A stretch of 30,634 nt of DNA from Planctomycetota bacterium (GTDB lineage: Bacteria; Planctomycetota; MHYJ01; JACQXL01; JACQZI01), in NCBI GenBank assembly GCA_016207825.1, contig JACQZI010000031.1:1-30634 (forward strand), written 5' to 3'. The translations under genes were made by a program, and so were the position numbers. Below are positions 1 to 7,036 of this stretch, piece after piece; position 1 is the stretch's first letter, and each line of letters begins with the position of its first letter. The notes beneath the pieces are model-generated. The model ran no database searches. It was not told where the DNA came from and saw only the letters and a program-made list of their open reading frames with translations.

Positions 1-222
1 AGTTAAGGTTTAAGGGTAACATAATGAATCTGTTTAAGTTTGTTAGCAGAGGTTATCGGAAAGAAAAAGCCATAGCGTAGAGGTAAAACAGCTAATAAAC
101 CGAAAGAAGAAACTTATAAAAATTATTCAACAGAGCAGGGTGCCCCCGAAGTAAAACGGAGTGGGGTGACTTAAATGTGATTTTCAGTGGTTAGGACTAT
201 AGTCCTATACCATAAAAATAAT
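1..222. other. Left-edge intergenic stretch, no supported gene
   Basis: No gene is supported here. One frame is open from the window edge to a TAG at 78-80 (25 codons, with an internal ATG at 24). It could be the very end of an upstream protein or chance; I recognise nothing in it. Around 140-175 there is a GC-rich patch with CCCCCG followed by CGG and GGGG, which may form a weak bulged hairpin. No clear promoter or Shine-Dalgarno sequence precedes mfd. Confidence 0.4.
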
Positions 223-3200
223 ATGAAATCGGCCTGGTTAAACGAGATAACGGAAACCCTTTCAAAAGGCGCTTCCTGCCAACTGGGCGGGCTGTGGGGC
301 TCCTCTTACGCATACATATTATCAGAAGCCTTAAGCCGCCTGCCCGAAGGGAAAAAACCCAAAACGCTTCTGGTCGTCTTGCCGACTATAGAAGAAGCAG
401 AGCTTGCCGGAGATGATTTCGCCTCGTTCATGGGGAAAGGAAAATATGCCTTAGAACTATTCCCTTTCAGCGAGACGGGCGATATCTCAACCGAGCCGGA
501 AGTATTCAGCCGTAGATTGCAGGTTGCCTCAAAATTAATCTCCGGAACTCTTCCCGAAACGATTATTATCGCTTCCGTCCAGGCATTGGCGCAAATGATT
601 CCCTCCCCCAAAACGTTGCTGCGGGATTTTATCACCCTGAAAACCGGCGAGAGTTTCAATGCGGATAAAATCTCCGCCCGCCTGATTGACGAAGGCTTTA
701 CGCGGCAATCCGAAGTAACCGCGCCGGGCGAGTTCTCCGTCCGCGGCGGCATTATCGATATATTCTCTCCGGACAGCTCTACTCCGGTCCGCATCGAACT
801 CTCCGGTGACAAAATAGAATCCCTGCGCGCCTTCAGCCCGGATGACCAAAGCTCGCGCGAGGCGATGGATGAAATAAAGCTGTGCCTCAATAAGCTGGAA
901 CAGGCAGAAAGTTATCTCGTTGATTATCTGCCCAAGAACACTTTAATCGCCGTCAAGGAGCCGTCTCTGGTTTATGAGCATCTTGCGCCGCAGGGAGAAG
1001 AAATAGTAAAAAAGATACAATCATATCAACATATAAGCTTTCAAACCTTACCAACTGTTGAAGGGGCAAACTTCCAGATAACCTCTCTCCAGCGCTTTAA
1101 CGGCGGCTTGACCGGCATTGCCGGCGAACTGGAAACGCTCATCCAAAAAGGTTTAGCGCTCACCATCTTCTGCCAGAACAAGGCCGAAGTCAGCCGCCTG
1201 CACGAGCTCCTGCCGCGCGGGGAAAAAGATATCGAGATTAAAACCGGACGGCTCAACGCCGGATTTATCTTCCCGGAAATATCCCGCGCCTTTATCAGCT
1301 ACAACGAGCTCTTTAACCGCTACCATAAACCGCGCCGCTTCCGTTCATCAAAGGAAGCCGATAAGGCAAAAGCAGATCTGCTTGAACCCTTTCTGGATTT
1401 GGAAAAAGGAGATTTTGTCGTCCACCTGAAATACGGCATCGGACGCTTTAAAGGAATCGAACAGCTCGATAAAAACGGGTATCTCCACGAATACCTGGTG
1501 ATAGAATACCAGGACCGCGCCAAAATCTATGTCCCGGTCCATCAGGCGGACATGGTGGAAAAATATATTGCCGGAACCGACCGTCCGCCGCAGCTTTCGC
1601 GCCTGGGCACGGACCAGTGGGATATCCGCAAGGAACGGGTCAAGACCGCGATTTCCCATTTCGCCCGCGAGTTGTTGGAAATACAGGCGCTGCGCGAAAC
1701 ACAGAAAGGCATCGCCTTTCCGCCGGATACCGAATGGCAGAATGAATTCGAGGCGGCCTTCCCTTACGAAGAAACACCCGACCAGCTCCAGACCAACGAA
1801 ATAATCAAAGAGGATATGAAATCATCACAGCCCATGGACCGGCTTATCTGCGGGGATGTCGGCTACGGCAAGACCGAACTTGCCATACGCGCCGCCTTCA
1901 AAGCCGCCGCGGCCGGTTACCAGGTGGCCGTGCTCGTCCCGACCACCATTCTCGCCCAGCAGCATTACCAGACCTTCCGCGAGCGTATGGCGGATTATCC
2001 GGTCCGGGTAGAAATGATTTCCCGCTTCCGGAGCAAATCCGAACAGCAGAAAATTATCGCGGATGTCCGGGAAGGCACGGTTGATATCATCATCGGCACT
2101 CACCGGCTGGTCCAGCCGGATATCGAATTTAAGAACCTCGGGCTGATTGTAATAGACGAGGAACAGCGCTTCGGGGTGGAACACAAGGAACGCCTGAGGA
2201 AACTCAAGGCGCTGGTCGATGCCCTGACCCTGACCGCCACGCCGATTCCCCGGACGCTCCATATGTCCCTCTTGGGCATCCGCGATATTTCCACTCTTGC
2301 CACTCCGCCCCTTGACCGCCGCGCGGTCGTTACCCAGATTATCCCCTTTGATGAATCCATTGTCCGTATGGCAATCACACGCGAGTTGAAGCGCGAAGGC
2401 CAAATCTATTTCGTCCATAACCGCATCTATGATATCGAAAAGATTGCCGACCGGATAAAGGCAATCGTGCCGGGCGCGCGCGTGGCTGTTGGCCACGGGC
2501 AATTGCCGGAGGCGGAACTGGAAGAAACCATGAAGAAGTTTATCGAGGGCGAAACCGATATCCTCGTTTCCACCAACATCATTGAGTCGGGGCTGGATAT
2601 CCCGCGGGTCAATACCATCTTTATCCACAATGCGGATAATTTCGGCCTGGCGGATTTACACCAATTAAGGGGGCGTGTCGGAAGATACAAGCACCAGGCG
2701 TATGCTTATTTGATTGCCTCTCCCAAAGTATCAACCGGTGACGCCACCAAACGCCTGAAGGCAATCACGGAGTTTAACGAACTCGGCGCCGGGTTTAAGA
2801 TTGCACTGCGCGATATGGAAATACGGGGCGTGGGGAATATCCTGGGGCGCGAACAGCACGGGCATATCGCCTCGGTCGGCTACGACCTCTATTGCAAACT
2901 GCTCGAGCAATCCGTAAAAATGCTCAAGGGCGCGAAAACCGGGCAGGAAGTGAAATCCTCCTCCCCCGCGGAAACGAGCATAGAGTTAAGGTTGAATGCT
3001 TATTTACCGGTTGATTATGTCACCTCGGAAAAGCAGAGGATGAAGCTCTACCGCAAAATCAGCCGTATCTCCGGTGTCGGGGCAGCGAACGAAATACGCA
3101 ATGAACTTAAAGACCGCTTTGGAACGAGCATACCGCCGGAAATCGAAAACCTGCTGGAACTGGCTCATATAAAAATACTGGCTCAAAGACATTCTATAGT

Positions 3201-3399
3201 ATCCATTGTCCAGATCGAAGAACCCAAGAGCCAGCTTATCTTACATTATATGGACAGCGCCAAGGCGAAGAAGCTAAAGAACAAAAACCGTGAAGTCGTG
3301 AGGATTGTTGACAATGACACGATGCATATAAACCTGCCGCCAAAGATTGCGGACGAGCCCGATAAGCTTCTTGAATTTGTTAAGAAGGTGCTCTCGTAA
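223..3399 (+). CDS. mfd: Transcription-repair coupling factor Mfd
   Basis: Superfamily 2 DNA translocase that pushes RNA polymerase stalled at lesions off the template and recruits UvrA for nucleotide excision repair; cytoplasmic. Numbered from the GTG at 187 (1070 aa), the N-terminal UvrB-homology module carries a degenerate P-loop (LGGLWGSS) with no lysine, as is usual in Mfd. The CarD-like RNA-polymerase-interaction domain starts near residue 409 (DFVVHLKYGIGRFKG). The motor follows, with Walker A GDVGYGKTE at 556-564 and DEEQ box at 657-660, then the TRG region and a C-terminal TRCF/D7 domain to the end. Length is within the family range (about 1050-1180). I prefer the ATG at 223 over the GTG at 187, since neither has a Shine-Dalgarno sequence and the ATG still leaves a normal N-terminus. 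It is monocistronic here; the next gene is convergent. Confidence 0.97.
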   Translation: MKSAWLNEITETLSKGASCQLGGLWGSSYAYILSEALSRLPEGKKPKTLLVVLPTIEEAELAGDDFASFMGKGKYALELFPFSETGDISTEPEVFSRRLQVASKLISGTLPETIIIASVQALAQMIPSPKTLLRDFITLKTGESFNADKISARLIDEGFTRQSEVTAPGEFSVRGGIIDIFSPDSSTPVRIELSGDKIESLRAFSPDDQSSREAMDEIKLCLNKLEQAESYLVDYLPKNTLIAVKEPSLVYEHLAPQGEEIVKKIQSYQHISFQTLPTVEGANFQITSLQRFNGGLTGIAGELETLIQKGLALTIFCQNKAEVSRLHELLPRGEKDIEIKTGRLNAGFIFPEISRAFISYNELFNRYHKPRRFRSSKEADKAKADLLEPFLDLEKGDFVVHLKYGIGRFKGIEQLDKNGYLHEYLVIEYQDRAKIYVPVHQADMVEKYIAGTDRPPQLSRLGTDQWDIRKERVKTAISHFARELLEIQALRETQKGIAFPPDTEWQNEFEAAFPYEETPDQLQTNEIIKEDMKSSQPMDRLICGDVGYGKTELAIRAAFKAAAAGYQVAVLVPTTILAQQHYQTFRERMADYPVRVEMISRFRSKSEQQKIIADVREGTVDIIIGTHRLVQPDIEFKNLGLIVIDEEQRFGVEHKERLRKLKALVDALTLTATPIPRTLHMSLLGIRDISTLATPPLDRRAVVTQIIPFDESIVRMAITRELKREGQIYFVHNRIYDIEKIADRIKAIVPGARVAVGHGQLPEAELEETMKKFIEGETDILVSTNIIESGLDIPRVNTIFIHNADNFGLADLHQLRGRVGRYKHQAYAYLIASPKVSTGDATKRLKAITEFNELGAGFKIALRDMEIRGVGNILGREQHGHIASVGYDLYCKLLEQSVKMLKGAKTGQEVKSSSPAETSIELRLNAYLPVDYVTSEKQRMKLYRKISRISGVGAANEIRNELKDRFGTSIPPEIENLLELAHIKILAQRHSIVSIVQIEEPKSQLILHYMDSAKAKKLKNKNREVVRIVDNDTMHINLPPKIADEPDKLLEFVKKVLS

Positions 3400-3690
3400 A
3401 CAGTGATAACGCTATTATATGATGCATATAACATGTTGCTTTATATTTAATATAATGTATAGTCCGGTATCATTTATATTTGATGCGCATGAAAAAACAA
3501 TCGGACAAATTGTAATTTCTATTGACAAATTGTCCGGGTTACTATTTAAGAATGACACCTCCCAGTTATAAACCACCTAATTCGGGGAACAATTTAATTT
3601 TATGCTAATATTTTGCAAAATGACCGGCAGACGGTCAAATCACATGGTATCAAAAATGCGTCTCGATATTTAACCGGTTTAAAAAGCGGT
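3400..3690. other. AT-rich convergent spacer with operator-like palindromes
   Basis: Spacer between mfd (+) and the NYN gene (-). It holds an AT hairpin (TATATG-ATG-CATATA) just after mfd, two copies of a GACAAATTGT half-palindrome, and a short perfect hairpin TGACCG-GCAGA-CGGTCA at 3621-3637. No open frame here resembles a protein. Confidence 0.5.
3504..3535. promoter_or_regulatory. Paired palindromic GACAAATTGTC operator-like sites
   Basis: GACAAATTGT occurs at 3504-3513 and again at 3524-3533, exactly 20 bp apart, so both would lie on roughly the same face of the helix. The second extends to the palindrome GACAAATTGTC (arms GACAA/TTGTC around one central A), which overlaps a TTGACA box at 3522-3527. 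A related half-site, AAATTGTCCGG, recurs at 4585-4595 on the other side of the NYN gene. Binding by a repressor is inference; no cognate regulator is identified. Confidence 0.35.
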
Positions 3691-4305
3691 TTATTTCCAT
3701 GAAGAGGGGCGATTCAATGTAAGAGAATTATCGACTTTTATAACGTCATCAAACTGACAGGTTGCTAAATGCTTTGTTTTTATCTTCATGTGAAAATCAG
3801 CCACCTGTTTTAATTCCTCGGCTCTTCTGCCGATTGGTATAACAACTCCGATTCTTTTTGCCGGGAATTTTTTCTTAATACTCGCTATTGCGGGAATTAA
3901 ATCACTATCACCGGAAATTATTAGTGCCGTATCCCATGTATCATCTATTGCTGTTTGGAAAAGATTTATCGCAATATTTACATCCGTTCTCTTTTCTCTA
4001 AAAGTATTATAAGATTTATGGCAAACCGGACAGGTTAAATCTATATATCGAAATACGCCTAAAATCGGTTTTACATTAACAAATTGCAATGCTTTTACAT
4101 AAGTTTGATGCCTGTTTAACTTATCTTTATTCCAAGTTGAATAAGCGGTGAAATAATAGATCTCAATGATTTCGGTGTTTTTGGGATTTATGAAACAAGC
4201 GGCTAATTTTGCAAGATTTAACCATTTATATTTATAAAAAAATGGGCGAGCGTTTAAAGAATGGTAAAGATTAAATCCATCAATAAAAACGGTGACTCTA
4301 TTCAT
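3691..4305 (-). CDS. NYN-domain (PIN-like, DUF88/LabA-type) ribonuclease candidate
   Basis: 204-aa protein with a single NYN domain, the PIN-like fold of LabA/DUF88, Limkain-b1 and MARF1 relatives, which are generally considered metal-dependent RNases. The acidic residues expected at the active site are all visible: D9 in FIDGFNLYHS, D108 in KRTDVNIA, and D133/D135 in SGDSDLIP. A CPVC pair at C92/C95 sits in an insertion before the D108 helix and might bind metal, but only two cysteines are present. The gene is clearly more AT-rich than its mfd and mur neighbours and stands alone, which suggests acquisition. There is no Shine-Dalgarno sequence before the ATG. Instead the start lies 15 nt after the U-tract of a two-hairpin leader, so expression may depend on read-through. 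Substrate is unknown; a defence or toxin role is possible but unproven. Confidence 0.85.
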   Translation of the reverse strand: MNRVTVFIDGFNLYHSLNARPFFYKYKWLNLAKLAACFINPKNTEIIEIYYFTAYSTWNKDKLNRHQTYVKALQFVNVKPILGVFRYIDLTCPVCHKSYNTFREKRTDVNIAINLFQTAIDDTWDTALIISGDSDLIPAIASIKKKFPAKRIGVVIPIGRRAEELKQVADFHMKIKTKHLATCQFDDVIKVDNSLTLNRPSSWK

Positions 4306-4319
4306 TTTGATATCTAATC

Positions 4320-4351
4320 AAAAAAAAACCCGAACCCACAAGGAGTTCGGG
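4320..4351 (-). terminator. Intrinsic terminator ahead of the NYN gene
   Basis: A 7-bp GC-containing stem CCCGAAC/GTTCGGG with a 9-nt loop is followed directly by nine T residues on the minus strand. It lies between a minus-strand promoter and the NYN start codon, so it acts as a leader terminator and does not end any upstream protein gene. Confidence 0.65.
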
Positions 4352-4387
4352 GCCAACAAGATATTACATCTTATTGGGATGATCGTT
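4320..4387 (-). ncRNA. Short two-hairpin leader RNA or small RNA upstream of the NYN gene
   Basis: Read on the minus strand, a predicted start near 4387 is followed by hairpin 1 (arms 4353-4362 and 4368-4377, 10 bp, 5-nt loop) and then hairpin 2 (arms 4329-4335 and 4345-4351, CCCGAAC/GTTCGGG, 9-nt loop). Nine U residues follow (4320-4328). In hairpin 1 the only imperfect pair is G-U in the minus-strand RNA but would be a C-A mismatch in the plus-strand RNA, so the minus strand is the better folder. The layout fits either a free RNA of about 68 nt or an attenuator controlling the downstream NYN gene. I match it to no known riboswitch family. Confidence 0.5.
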
Positions 4388-4393
4388 AGCCAT

Positions 4394-4422
4394 ATATTAA
4401 TACAAGGGGTTTCCTAAGTCAA
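4394..4422 (-). promoter_or_regulatory. Sigma70-type promoter for the NYN leader RNA
   Basis: Minus strand: TTGACT (-35, 4417-4422), 17-bp spacer, TAATAT (-10, 4394-4399). Spacing is ideal and both boxes match consensus at most positions. Initiation would fall near 4387, just before the first leader hairpin. Confidence 0.55.
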
Positions 4423-4630
4423 GCTTTTAGCGTTTTTTACTCTTGTTATTTTATCGGATATTTCCCCTGCTTTCTACACTAATACTATAACTTTTAAACG
4501 GCAGATTGTCAACGGAAATTTTTACCGCGCCAGACAAGCTTTTGGAATTGGCAAAAAATATACTTCCGTAAAAAACAATTGGAAAAATTGTCCGGCGGTT
4601 GAAAAATCAATGTTTTCCTCATGTATCCCA
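4423..4630. other. AT-rich spacer, no gene
   Basis: No open reading frame with recognisable protein character. It contains one AAATTGTCCGG copy (4585-4595) related to the palindromic sites near 3504-3537. Otherwise I see nothing. Confidence 0.4.
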
Positions 4631-4916
4631 CCGCAGTTGCTCCACAGCCGCCCCTGAGTCGCTCTTGGTATCTTCCGGATACGCTCTATAGCCCTTCCGG
4701 AATACGCCCATATATCTGCCGGAATGCGTTCCTGTCCTTACCTGAATGCCTCTATGTACTTACCGGAATGTATTCCCACTCCATCCGGAATAGCTGCACA
4801 ATCTTAAGGGAATAGTGCCGGACTATTACCGCCTCATATACGGAATATTAAAGGAGCACGGCCTGATACTCACCGGAGCATCTCTATAGCCGCTCCTCCA
4901 CATGCCCGGTACCGTA
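4631..4916. repeat. Degenerate tandem array, 13 units of exactly 22 bp
   Basis: Cut from 4631 in 22-bp steps, the sequence gives units starting at 4631, 4653, 4675, 4697, 4719, 4741, 4763, 4785, 4807, 4829, 4851, 4873 and 4895 with no insertion or deletion. Nine begin CCGG or CCTG, and the central ones share CCGGAAT followed by R-C, a variable pyrimidine-rich middle and a C-T-T/A end. Units 4697 to 4806 are best conserved and the ends decay. A further C-rich unit may extend to 4938. The phase is constant although the sequence drifts. Twenty-two base pairs is about two helical turns, the spacing typical of iterons and other cooperative protein-binding arrays. It is not a CRISPR, as there is no invariant repeat with unique spacers. 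The 64-codon frame across it looks spurious. Confidence 0.8.
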
Positions 4917-4961
4917 CCCCCTCCCCCCCGGTATCATTTTTAAGGGGAAATTCGTAATATA

Positions 4962-4989
4962 TTGACTTTTGATATATGAATCCTATTAT
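4962..4989 (+). promoter_or_regulatory. Promoter candidate between the 22-bp array and the HTH gene
   Basis: TTGACT (4962-4967), 16-bp spacer, TATTAT (4984-4989); an overlapping TATAAT at 4987-4992 gives a 19-bp spacer. It points towards the HTH gene at 5141 and starts 45 bp after the array ends, so array-bound protein could influence it. Confidence 0.4.
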
Positions 4990-5017
4990 AATTAGGTTTG
5001 AGATAATAGGTTTTACC

Positions 5018-5096
5018 CCTAAAAAAGGGTTTTAGTGCTAAAGGCGTAGACTATTTATACAGGAACTGTTGCTTTAGGTTACATAAATAGTTGTCT
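5018..5096 (+). promoter_or_regulatory. Structured leader of the HTH gene
   Basis: Three nested or adjacent inverted repeats can be drawn: CCCT-AAAAA-AGGG followed by TTTT (about 5017-5033); a long pair AGACTATTTAT (5048-5058) with ATAAATAGT-TG-TCT (5083-5096), perfect except for a 2-nt bulge; and inside it ACAG-GAA-CTGT (5059-5069). No Shine-Dalgarno sequence follows before the ATG at 5141. The region could be a regulatory leader or the remains of a transposon end. Confidence 0.35.
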
Positions 5097-5140
5097 ATGA
5101 AGACAGAAACGGTTGTTAAAACGCCCTTTAAACGAATTAT

Positions 5141-5650
5141 ATGAGCCCTAAACGAGTAATAATAGTCCTTCCTCCTTCGGAATATACCAGGTTAAAGGAT
5201 TATATGATTAACCTCAGCATACAGGGAAAATGGAAAGAACGGCGGCGGGCAGAAGCGGTTATTAAGGCAAGCGACGGATTTTCCGTCCCGCAAATCGCCG
5301 AAATAACAAAATCGAATAAACGCTCGATTTACCGCTGGATGAAAAACTATCAGGACAAAGGCATATACGGATTATACCGGGCGATTTATCATATCAAATT
5401 AACCGACGTGCAGGTGGAAGAACTGCTGAAAACAAGCAACTGGGCCGCGGTGAAAAACCGCAAGACTCTTAAAAAATTCCGCGATCGGTGGACTTTCCGC
5501 GAGATGTCCGAATGGGTAAAAAATAAATGGGGTATCAAGATTTCTCCGGAAGCGGTAAGGAAGATGACCTACCGCCAGTTAAAACCGTGGCTTCCCACCC
5601 CGCGCAAAAGAGCTGAAATTGATACAAAACCGCCGCTGGAAAAGAAGTAA
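5141..5650 (+). CDS. Stand-alone transposase-type HTH protein (IS630-like N-terminal half)
   Basis: 169-aa basic protein. Residues about 25-75 (KWKERRRAEAVIKAS, then PQIAEITKSNKRSIYRWM) form the HTH seen at the N-terminus of IS630/Tc1-type transposases. It is followed by a second winged-HTH-like segment around 105-150 (TFREMSEWVKNKWG, then ISPEAVRKM). In such transposases a DDE catalytic domain should start just after the proline-rich linker near 150. Here the frame ends in TAA at 5648-5650, and I find no DDE-type continuation in the next 70 bp. It therefore encodes only DNA-binding domains: either a truncated remnant or a domesticated regulator. It lies directly downstream of the 22-bp array and a promoter candidate. 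There is no recognisable Shine-Dalgarno sequence. Confidence 0.7.
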   Translation: MSPKRVIIVLPPSEYTRLKDYMINLSIQGKWKERRRAEAVIKASDGFSVPQIAEITKSNKRSIYRWMKNYQDKGIYGLYRAIYHIKLTDVQVEELLKTSNWAAVKNRKTLKKFRDRWTFREMSEWVKNKWGIKISPEAVRKMTYRQLKPWLPTPRKRAEIDTKPPLEKK

Positions 5651-5719
5651 GCCACAGAAGAACACTGAAGCACACAGAAAAGCACAGAAAACCGCGGATT
5701 GAACAGATTTAGCGGATTA
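5651..5719. repeat. Dispersed CACAGAA-type intergenic repeat
   Basis: Purine-rich stretch made of repeated CACAGAA, CACTGAA, CACACAGAAAA and GCACAGAAAA words ending ACCGCGGATTGAACAG. From memory it resembles a dispersed intergenic sequence common in several environmental phyla. It separates the HTH gene from the lipoprotein gene without a clear terminator. A related word set recurs at 6738-6764. Confidence 0.45.
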
Positions 5720-5720
5720 T

Positions 5721-6179
5721 TTATTCTGGATTTTTATCTTTGTACGCCTTATTAAGCAAACCGGACATTAAATCCCTTAGTTCATTACATTCATATCTCT
5801 TGGAAAGCTTACCATATAATAATTCAGCGCCCTTATCTCCATGTACTATCAGTTTTGCATCAGCCTCATTGTTTGAATTACCCGTAAAGAAATATACCGT
5901 ACCCAACAAGCACATACACCAACCTTTTGAAGGATACGATTGCTTAAGAGTCCCCCAGAGATTATTAAGCGCTAATTCATCAGTAATTGTAACGGCAACA
6001 TTCGAACCGACACTGCTTTCGCTTCCTTGTAATACTATTTTTGTTATCTTATTCCGAGATATGTCATTAGATTCCAAATAATCTGCTATTGATGATGCTT
6101 TTATAGAATCATTAGTCTGACAAGACCCAGCTAATATCGCTCCAATTAGCATCAATACGATTAATAAACATTTCTTCAT
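5721..6179 (-). CDS. Putative lipoprotein, unknown function
   Basis: 152 aa. The N-terminus MKKCLLIVLMLIGAILAGSC is a short lipoprotein-type signal peptide with the candidate lipidated cysteine at 20; the lipobox LAGSC is slightly unusual, with Ala at -3. The mature part contains CMC and further cysteines but no motif I recognise. A strong Shine-Dalgarno sequence AGGAGG sits about 7 nt before the ATG, so the start is secure. It is the last gene of the minus-strand series from murF, 16 nt after the YdjM-type gene, and may be co-transcribed with it. Confidence 0.7.
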   Translation of the reverse strand: MKKCLLIVLMLIGAILAGSCQTNDSIKASSIADYLESNDISRNKITKIVLQGSESSVGSNVAVTITDELALNNLWGTLKQSYPSKGWCMCLLGTVYFFTGNSNNEADAKLIVHGDKGAELLYGKLSKRYECNELRDLMSGLLNKAYKDKNPE

Positions 6180-6195
6180 CTTTTTCCTCCTGTTT

Positions 6196-6720
6196 TCATG
6201 GTCTGCTTAGCTTTAAGACATATAATCGCTTGATTAAGATACTGATAAGCAATATTAAGCCAAAAACACCACCTTCAATCAAATATTCCTGCATATTATT
6301 CCAGGTGGACCAGTCGTTAGTTGACGCCCAATGGAATAGCGGAATGGGAAAGTGTATCCTTAGCGATGAAAAGGGCCAGAATGGATTTAAGCCATTGCCC
6401 TGATTATATAATGTATCAATCCCCAAGTGGGATAAAATACACAGCCAGTTAAAGAGGAAGAGCCTGCCCAAAGAGAACTCCCTGAAAAAGGATGCCAGCC
6501 TTTCAACCGGAATAAGCAAGGCGGTAACGATTGATAAAACGAGTAATGAGTGGGAAAAGTAATAAAGCTCGTGCCCCCAATAAGGGAAATTGGAATCGGG
6601 CAGGTTTCCCAAGATAGCCGCTATGATAATAACCGGAATCAGTTTCTTCCCTGATATTTGAGAAGGAACTATCAGGATGCCGACCGACGCCCCCATCAAA
6701 CCATGTCCGACGAGTGTCAT
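6196..6720 (-). CDS. YdjM/DUF457-family membrane-bound metal-dependent hydrolase
   Basis: 174 aa when started at the ATG at 6720 (MTLVGHGLMGASVG). An upstream alternative at 6753 would translate a dispersed repeat and is less likely. The layout fits the YdjM/LexA-regulated (PF04307) inner-membrane family: an early histidine in VGHGLMG, an acidic residue in GNLPDSN, the FSHSLLV motif after it, and LSHLGIDTLYNQG in the later part, within four to five hydrophobic segments. These His/Asp residues are thought to bind metal. The substrate of the family is not established. It lies between a small membrane protein and a lipoprotein at the tail of the mur series. Confidence 0.75.
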   Translation of the reverse strand: MTLVGHGLMGASVGILIVPSQISGKKLIPVIIIAAILGNLPDSNFPYWGHELYYFSHSLLVLSIVTALLIPVERLASFFREFSLGRLFLFNWLCILSHLGIDTLYNQGNGLNPFWPFSSLRIHFPIPLFHWASTNDWSTWNNMQEYLIEGGVFGLILLISILIKRLYVLKLSRP

Positions 6721-6736
6721 ATTTTTCTTATTATTT

Positions 6737-7036
6737 TCACCGCGGAGACGCAAAGGACGCTGAGTTAGTATCAGGAGCTTTTTTATTAAGCAGCTTCTTC
6801 ACTATTAAATAAACAATTAAAACCGCTAAGGAATATATTAAAACGTCTAATATTAATCCCGGGAAATTAATTGCCCAATCAACATCGCCGTATCCGTAGC
6901 ACAAACACGGATAAATAATAACACTGAGCGGATATCCTCTTACTGATGAGGTACATATATCTTCCTCATGATAAAACAGGGTTAATCCTGTAATAACGAA
7001 TCCGATTAAAACGATTGTGATTAATGCCTTTTTCAT
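6737..7036 (-). CDS. Small membrane protein, unknown function
   Basis: 99 aa with an N-terminal hydrophobic helix (ALITIVLIGFVITGLTLF) and a second one near 60-83 (LILDVLIYSLAVLIVYLIV), joined by a cysteine-containing loop (CLCYGYGDVDW). No family recognised. Its ATG overlaps the murG stop by 4 nt (ATGA), so it is probably translationally coupled to murG. The last residues (NSASFASPR) and the stop codon come from a dispersed repeat, so the native C-terminus may have been altered by that insertion. Confidence 0.65.
   Translation of the reverse strand: MKKALITIVLIGFVITGLTLFYHEEDICTSSVRGYPLSVIIYPCLCYGYGDVDWAINFPGLILDVLIYSLAVLIVYLIVKKLLNKKAPDTNSASFASPR
6738..6764. repeat. Dispersed CCGCGGAGACGCAAAGG-type repeat
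   Basis: This 27-bp piece (ACCGCGGAGACGC followed by AAAGGACGCTGAG) belongs to a word family I recall as a frequent intergenic repeat in unrelated environmental bacteria. Here it supplies the end of the small membrane protein frame and the spacer before the YdjM-type gene. Confidence 0.4.

Noticed and set aside
1825-2628. 267-codon ORF antisense to mfd
   Set aside because: It lies wholly within the conserved Mfd motor domain on the opposite strand and shows no family features. It is a codon-bias shadow.
4621-4815. 64-codon ORF across the tandem array
   Set aside because: Its reading frame follows the 22-bp repeat (not a multiple of 3), so the translation has no repeat logic. Composition is non-protein-like and no ribosome site is present.
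4631-4916. CRISPR array
   Set aside because: The units are 22 bp with no invariant repeat and no separate spacers, all units drift together, and no cas genes are near.
6721-6753. Upstream start extending the YdjM-type protein (MRLRGENNKKN)
   Set aside because: The extension is encoded by a dispersed repeat and overlaps the upstream gene's end. The ATG at 6720 gives the normal family N-terminus.
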